Positions 38,735 through 43,669 of a stretch of 43,669 nt of DNA are shown here, in pieces. Each line of letters starts with the position of its first letter. The first letter of the stretch is position 1. The DNA is taken from the NCBI GenBank assembly GCA_019114175.1, contig DXFZ01000084.1:1-43669 (forward strand), given 5' to 3'. Below the pieces are notes generated by a model, which saw only the letters and a list, made by a program, of their open reading frames with translations, had not been told where the DNA came from and did no database searches. The stretch comes from Candidatus Corynebacterium gallistercoris (GTDB taxonomy: Bacteria > Actinomycetota > Actinomycetes > Mycobacteriales > Mycobacteriaceae). The position numbers were made by a program, and so were the translations under genes.

Positions 38735-39946
38735 ATGACCACCCCACTCAATGAAACTGAACCCACCATTTCTCCGGTGAAGGCCGGCACGGAGCACCAG
38801 ACGAAGGGCGACCGTTTTACCTCCTTTAACGTGGAGGACTTCGCCGTGCCCCGCGGCAAGGACGAGGACTGGCGCTTTACTCCGCTGCGTTCCCTGCGCG
38901 GCCTCCACGATGGTTCGGCCGCCGCTGGGCAGCGTGCGGCAGTGCGTGTGGATGTTTCTGACGGCGACGCCGCCAAGGTCACCCACGAGCAACTGTCTTC
39001 TTCGGACGAGCGCCTCGGCCGCGCTGGCGCGCCCGTGGATAGGGCCGCCGCCCAGGCCTGGAACGAGACCCAGGAGGCGGACTATGTGCTGGTCTCCAAG
39101 GATTCCGTACTGGAGGATGCGCTGACCATCACCATCGATGGCCCAGGCGAGGACAAGGTCTCCTACGGCACCTTGGTGGTGGAGCTGGAGGCTCACGCCG
39201 AGGCCGTGGTCTTCGTCCGCTACGAGGGTTCCGGCGCGCACTCTGACAACGTGGAATTCGTCGTTGGCAATGGTGCAAAGCTGACCACCGTGGTCTTTGA
39301 GGACTGGAACCGCGATGCGGTGCACCTGTCCAACTCCCACATCCTCGTGGGCCGTGATGCTACCGTGCGCCACACCTACGCCTGCTTCGGCGGCGAGGTT
39401 GTCCGCTCCGTTCCTCACGTTCGCTACACCGCCCCCGGTGGCGATGCTGAGCTGCTGGGCTTGTACTTCGCCGACGCTGGCCAGTACTTCGAACAGCGCC
39501 TGCTTGTCGACCACTCCGTGAAGAACTGCCGCTCCAACGTCCTGTACAAGGGCGCGTTGCAGGGCGAGCCCGGCCAGGGGAGCGCTGCCAAGGACGCCCG
39601 CACCGCGTGGATCGGTGACGTGCTCATCCGCGCAGAGGCCACGGGTACGGACACGTACGAGAAGAACAACAACCTGCTGCTGACCTCCGGTGCGCGCGCC
39701 GATTCCGTGCCTAACCTGGAGATTCAGACTGGCGAGATCGTTGGCGCCGGCCACGCCGCAACCGTGGGCCGCTTCGATGACGAGCAGATGTTCTACCTGC
39801 AGTCCCGCGGCATCACCCAGGCCAACGCAAAGATGCTCATTGTGCGCGGCTTCTTCACAGACGTGATCCGCCGCATTCCGCTGGAGAGCATCCGCGAACA
39901 GCTGGAAAACAAGGTGGAGCAAGAACTGGCGAACACCGTTCTCTAG
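38735..39946 (+). CDS. sufD: Fe-S cluster assembly protein SufD
   Basis: Partner of SufB and SufC in the SufBC2D complex. The 403-residue protein has an N-terminal segment with EDFAVPRGKDEDWRFTPLRSL (the family DWR(Y/F)TP motif at about residue 45), a beta-helix core, and the SufD C-terminus VGRFDDEQMFYLQSRGITQANAKMLIVRGFF. The ATG at 38735 is 5 bases after the sufB stop, with GGATCGG upstream. Length and motifs are complete. Confidence 0.96.
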   Translation: MTTPLNETEPTISPVKAGTEHQTKGDRFTSFNVEDFAVPRGKDEDWRFTPLRSLRGLHDGSAAAGQRAAVRVDVSDGDAAKVTHEQLSSSDERLGRAGAPVDRAAAQAWNETQEADYVLVSKDSVLEDALTITIDGPGEDKVSYGTLVVELEAHAEAVVFVRYEGSGAHSDNVEFVVGNGAKLTTVVFEDWNRDAVHLSNSHILVGRDATVRHTYACFGGEVVRSVPHVRYTAPGGDAELLGLYFADAGQYFEQRLLVDHSVKNCRSNVLYKGALQGEPGQGSAAKDARTAWIGDVLIRAEATGTDTYEKNNNLLLTSGARADSVPNLEIQTGEIVGAGHAATVGRFDDEQMFYLQSRGITQANAKMLIVRGFFTDVIRRIPLESIREQLENKVEQELANTVL

Positions 39947-39948
39947 GT

Positions 39949-39963
39949 CCTCGGCCAACGAGG
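39949..39963 (+). other. Small hairpin between sufD and sufC
   Basis: CCTCG-GCCAA-CGAGG forms a 5-bp stem with a 5-base loop just after the sufD stop. It has no T-run and is unlikely to terminate; it may mark an RNA processing or stability point in the 70-base gap. Confidence 0.3.
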
Positions 39964-40016
39964 CACTCCACCGCCTTAAAGCAACGACACAACTTTTCTA
40001 CACAAGGAAGACACAC

Positions 40017-40775
40017 ATGAGCACTCTTGAGATTAAGAATCTGCACGCGCAGGTTGTTCCTGCCGATGAAAACGAGGATCCGAAGCCAATCCTGCACGGC
40101 GTGAACCTCACCATTAACTCCGGCGAGACCCACGCCATCATGGGCCCTAACGGTTCCGGCAAGTCCACCCTGTCTTACGCCATCGCCGGCCACCCGCGCT
40201 ACGAGGTGACCGAGGGCGAGGTCCTACTAGATGGCGAGAACCTGCTGGAGATGGACGTGGATGAGCGCGCCCGCGCCGGCCTGTTCCTCGCCATGCAGTA
40301 CCCCACCGAGGTTCCCGGCGTGTCCATGGCGAACTTTCTGCGGTCCGCAGCTACTGCCGTGCGCGGTGAGGCTCCGAAGATTCGTGAGTGGGTAAAGGAA
40401 GCCCGCGGGGCCATGGAGGAGCTCTCCATCGACACTTCCTTCTCCGAGCGCTCCGTGAATGAGGGCTTCTCCGGCGGCGAGAAGAAGCGCCACGAGGTCC
40501 TTCAGCTGGGCCTGCTGAAGCCAAAGTTCGCCGTGCTGGATGAGACCGACTCCGGCCTGGACGTGGATGCTCTGCGCGTGGTTTCCGAGGGCATCAACCG
40601 TTACAAGGAGCGCGAAAACGGTGGCGTGCTGATGATCACGCACTACCAGCGCATCCTCAACTACGTGAAGCCTGATCAGGTGCACGTCTTCGCCGGCGGA
40701 CGCATTGTCCAGTCCGGTGGCCCAGAGCTGGCTCAGCAGCTTGAGGCCGAGGGCTACGAGAAGTTCGTCAAGTAG
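40017..40775 (+). CDS. sufC: Fe-S cluster assembly ATPase SufC
   Basis: ABC-type ATPase that drives conformational change in the SufBCD scaffold; it is cytosolic, not a transporter. The 252-residue protein has Walker A GPNGSGKS at 43-50, the SufC form of the signature FSGGEKKRHEVLQ and Walker B FAVLDETDSGLDVDAL, with the DETDSGLD variation characteristic of SufC. The ATG at 40017 follows AAGGAAG. The gap to sufS is 55 bases. Confidence 0.97.
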   Translation: MSTLEIKNLHAQVVPADENEDPKPILHGVNLTINSGETHAIMGPNGSGKSTLSYAIAGHPRYEVTEGEVLLDGENLLEMDVDERARAGLFLAMQYPTEVPGVSMANFLRSAATAVRGEAPKIREWVKEARGAMEELSIDTSFSERSVNEGFSGGEKKRHEVLQLGLLKPKFAVLDETDSGLDVDALRVVSEGINRYKERENGGVLMITHYQRILNYVKPDQVHVFAGGRIVQSGGPELAQQLEAEGYEKFVK

Positions 40776-40812
40776 CTTCTTCTTCCCCTTTTCCACCACC
40801 ATTATCTTGTGA

Positions 40813-42078
<1,266 letters not shown>

Positions 42079-42093
42079 GAAGGCCACCGCGCA

Positions 42094-42567
42094 ATGAGAT
42101 TAGAGCAGATGTACCAAGAAGTCATCCTGGATCACTACAAGCACCCGCAGCACGCGGGCTTGCGTGAGCCTTTCGAGGCGGAAGTCCATCACGTGAACAC
42201 CTCTTGTGGCGATGAGCTGACTCTGCGCGTGCATCTCAGTGAGGATCATTCCACGGTGGTAGACGTGTCCTATGATGCCGTCGGCTGCTCTATCAGCCAG
42301 GCCTCCACGTCGGTGATGGCGGAGGAGATCGTGGGCAAGCCTGTGGATGAAGCCTTCGCCAAGCTGGCGGAGTTCGAAAGGATGATCACCTCCCGCGGCG
42401 CCGTGGAGGGTGACGATGAAATTATTGGCGACGGCGTTGCGTTTTCAGGTGTATCCAAGTATCCAGCGCGGGTGAAATGCGCCCTGCTGGGGTGGAAAGC
42501 CTTTGAAGCTGCAGCGTATGACGCCGGAGCACAACCTCAAGAATCAACCGACACTAAGGGTGAGTGA
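42094..42567 (+). CDS. sufU: SufU, zinc-dependent sulfurtransferase / IscU-like protein
   Basis: Accepts sulfur from SufS and passes it to the SufBCD scaffold. The 157-residue protein starts RLEQMYQEVILDHYKHPQH, typical of SufU, and has the three conserved cysteines C38 (TSCGDE), C65 (VGCSISQAS) and C129 (VKCALLGW) plus D40, the ligands of the zinc site. It carries the SufU-specific insertion between the second and third cysteines. GGAAGG precedes the ATG. The stop lies 7 bases before the sufT ATG. Confidence 0.96.
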   Translation: MRLEQMYQEVILDHYKHPQHAGLREPFEAEVHHVNTSCGDELTLRVHLSEDHSTVVDVSYDAVGCSISQASTSVMAEEIVGKPVDEAFAKLAEFERMITSRGAVEGDDEIIGDGVAFSGVSKYPARVKCALLGWKAFEAAAYDAGAQPQESTDTKGE

Positions 42568-42574
42568 GCACGCC

Positions 42575-42985
42575 ATGACCGAACAACAGGACAACCCAAC
42601 CACCCCGGAGATGGACCCATCGCCTCTCAACGAGGTCCCGCAGCCTCCCGCGAACCCCAGCCAGGAAGAGGTTGAGCTGGCTGGCAAGATCGAGGAGTGC
42701 CTGCTTGATGTCATCGACCCCGAACTGGGTATCAACGTGGTGGACCTGGGCCTCGTCTACGACATTTGGGTAGAGGGACAGGCAGCCGTGGTCAACATGA
42801 CGCTGACCTCCCCGGCCTGCCCACTGCAGGACATGATCGAAGACCAGGCGAACTCAGCCGTGGTGGGCACCCTGGAAGAGATCGCCGAACTCCGCATCAA
42901 TTGGGTGTGGACTCCTGCGTGGGGCCCCCAGATGATTAACGAGGAAGGCCGGGAACAGCTCCGCTACCTCGGATTCTCCGTCTAG
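42575..42985 (+). CDS. sufT: DUF59/MIP18-family Fe-S assembly factor SufT
   Basis: A small protein of the MIP18 family that assists Fe-S cluster maturation; it ends the SUF operon in many Gram-positive bacteria. The 136-residue product has a disordered, proline-rich N-terminus (about 1-30) and the core domain CLLDVIDPELGINVVDLGLVYDIWV followed by MTLTSPACPLQDMIEDQ with the conserved Cys. The ATG at 42575 was chosen; GTG 42560, overlapping the sufU stop, is an alternative. Its stop codon overlaps that of the convergent lycopene cyclase gene. Confidence 0.92.
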   Translation: MTEQQDNPTTPEMDPSPLNEVPQPPANPSQEEVELAGKIEECLLDVIDPELGINVVDLGLVYDIWVEGQAAVVNMTLTSPACPLQDMIEDQANSAVVGTLEEIAELRINWVWTPAWGPQMINEEGREQLRYLGFSV

Positions 42986-43669
42986 GAGTTCCGCATCCTG
43001 CGGCGCACTGCCGCTGCCACGGTCAGCGGCTTCTTCCACAGTGGCATCAGAAACGGGTGGGCGAAACCGGTGTTCTTCCGCAGCGCCCACATCGTGGCTG
43101 CAACCGCCACGCCGTTATGCCCTGTGAGGTAGGCCAATTGGTGGCGTGCGGGTAGTGCGAAGAACGCATCGAAGAAGCTCAGGCAGGTCTCGTGGCTCGC
43201 CTGGGCAATCAATTCACCGCCCAGCTGGCGCAGCAGGTATGCGAGCGCCCTGTTTGCCCTCCTCACGCATCCGCGCACACCGCTTGGCCGGCCTAATTCA
43301 TCGAGCAACATATCCGCGTCTGACAGGCTTGCGCCGAGGGAATAGCCCGTCGCGGGATTGATCGCGCCACCCGCGGCACCGAAGTGGTGGGGGAGAGTGC
43401 CCTTTCGGGTGCCCATGGGGATGGCCACTGTCTCTGAACCCTGCACCTGGTCACAACCATAGGCCGTGGGATCCTGATTGCGCCGGTGGTGCAGGCGGCG
43501 CTCCAACACTCGGTAGAACTCCGCATGCCGGTCGGGATCGGCTGGAGCGTGCGTGGAAAGAATCGTTTCCTCCCACAGCCACCGGCCATCACCGAGTGGT
43601 TGGATGTAGCAGAAGCTGGGCGGCGCGCCGTCGTCAGCGGCACCGAGGGAACACCGCCAGTCCATGAAT
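42982..43669 (-). CDS. Lycopene cyclase family protein (CrtY type), N-terminal part outside the window
   Basis: The frame is open to the window edge (it reads FMDWR at the boundary), so the start lies beyond 43669 and only the C-terminal 228 residues or so are seen. The sequence shows the flavin-dependent lycopene beta-cyclase signatures MDWR, FCYIQPLGDGRWLWEETILS and FGAAGGAINPATGYSLGASL, which support cyclisation of lycopene ends. It converges on sufT, and the two stop codons overlap, with no terminator visible. C. glutamicum uses a different, heterodimeric membrane cyclase, so this gene looks like a lineage difference. Family assignment is firm; substrate is not. Confidence 0.85.
   Translation of the reverse strand, partial: FMDWRCSLGAADDGAPPSFCYIQPLGDGRWLWEETILSTHAPADPDRHAEFYRVLERRLHHRRNQDPTAYGCDQVQGSETVAIPMGTRKGTLPHHFGAAGGAINPATGYSLGASLSDADMLLDELGRPSGVRGCVRRANRALAYLLRQLGGELIAQASHETCLSFFDAFFALPARHQLAYLTGHNGVAVAATMWALRKNTGFAHPFLMPLWKKPLTVAAAVRRRMRNS

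Overview
The window is a gene-dense stretch of an actinobacterial chromosome, almost certainly from the genus Corynebacterium (species not determined). Evidence: high-GC codon use, many GTG/TTG starts, an exact match to the corynebacterial McbR operator consensus upstream of metK, an opcA gene next to zwf, a PEP carboxylase ending in RNSG, a lineage-typical mptB, and a gene order that, from memory, follows the coaBC-to-suf region of C. glutamicum in inverted orientation. All intergenic gaps are under 300 bases. No tRNA, rRNA, insertion sequence, prophage or CRISPR array is visible.

Layout. (1) Bases 1-8098, plus strand: the 3' part of coaBC, then metK, priA, def, fmt, rsmB and rpe (coenzyme A and SAM synthesis, replication restart, N-formylmethionine cycle, rRNA methylation, pentose phosphate epimerase). 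(2) 8122-11680: riboflavin genes ribD-ribE-ribBA-ribH. (3) 11714-17188: a PH-domain membrane protein, uvrC, then the conserved rapZ-yvcK-whiA cluster. (4) 17269-23735: gapA, pgk, tpiA, ppc and secG (lower glycolysis, anaplerosis, Sec channel), closed by a strong bidirectional terminator. (5) 23821-30614, minus strand: tkt-tal-zwf-opcA-pgl, a nearly complete pentose phosphate operon read from the tkt side. (6) 30805-32873: ctaB (plus) converging with ctaA (minus), the two heme A synthesis steps for cytochrome oxidase. (7) 32929-36408, minus: an ABC-2 exporter (permease and ATPase) whose ATPase gene overlaps the end of mptB, an envelope lipoglycan mannosyltransferase. (8) 36616-42985, plus: sufR-sufB-sufD-sufC-sufS-sufU-sufT, the SUF iron-sulfur cluster assembly operon. 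(9) 42982-end, minus: the C-terminal part of a CrtY-type lycopene cyclase, truncated by the window edge.

How the genes work together. Triose phosphate metabolism and the pentose phosphate pathway lie back to back around secG. The pentose pathway supplies ribulose 5-phosphate, which feeds riboflavin synthesis. Heme A synthesis and Fe-S assembly both support respiration. The most informative non-coding signals are an McbR operator over the metK -10 box, a SufR-operator-like element plus a perfect 16-bp palindrome in the mptB/sufR divergent spacer, an inverted repeat over a candidate tkt -10 box, and a recurrent -10-N7-start arrangement pointing to leaderless transcripts.

I see no clearly new system. 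The best candidates for something undercharacterised are the ABC exporter coupled to MptB, the ribD gene with no conventional start codon at the expected place, and the unexplained 16-bp palindrome.
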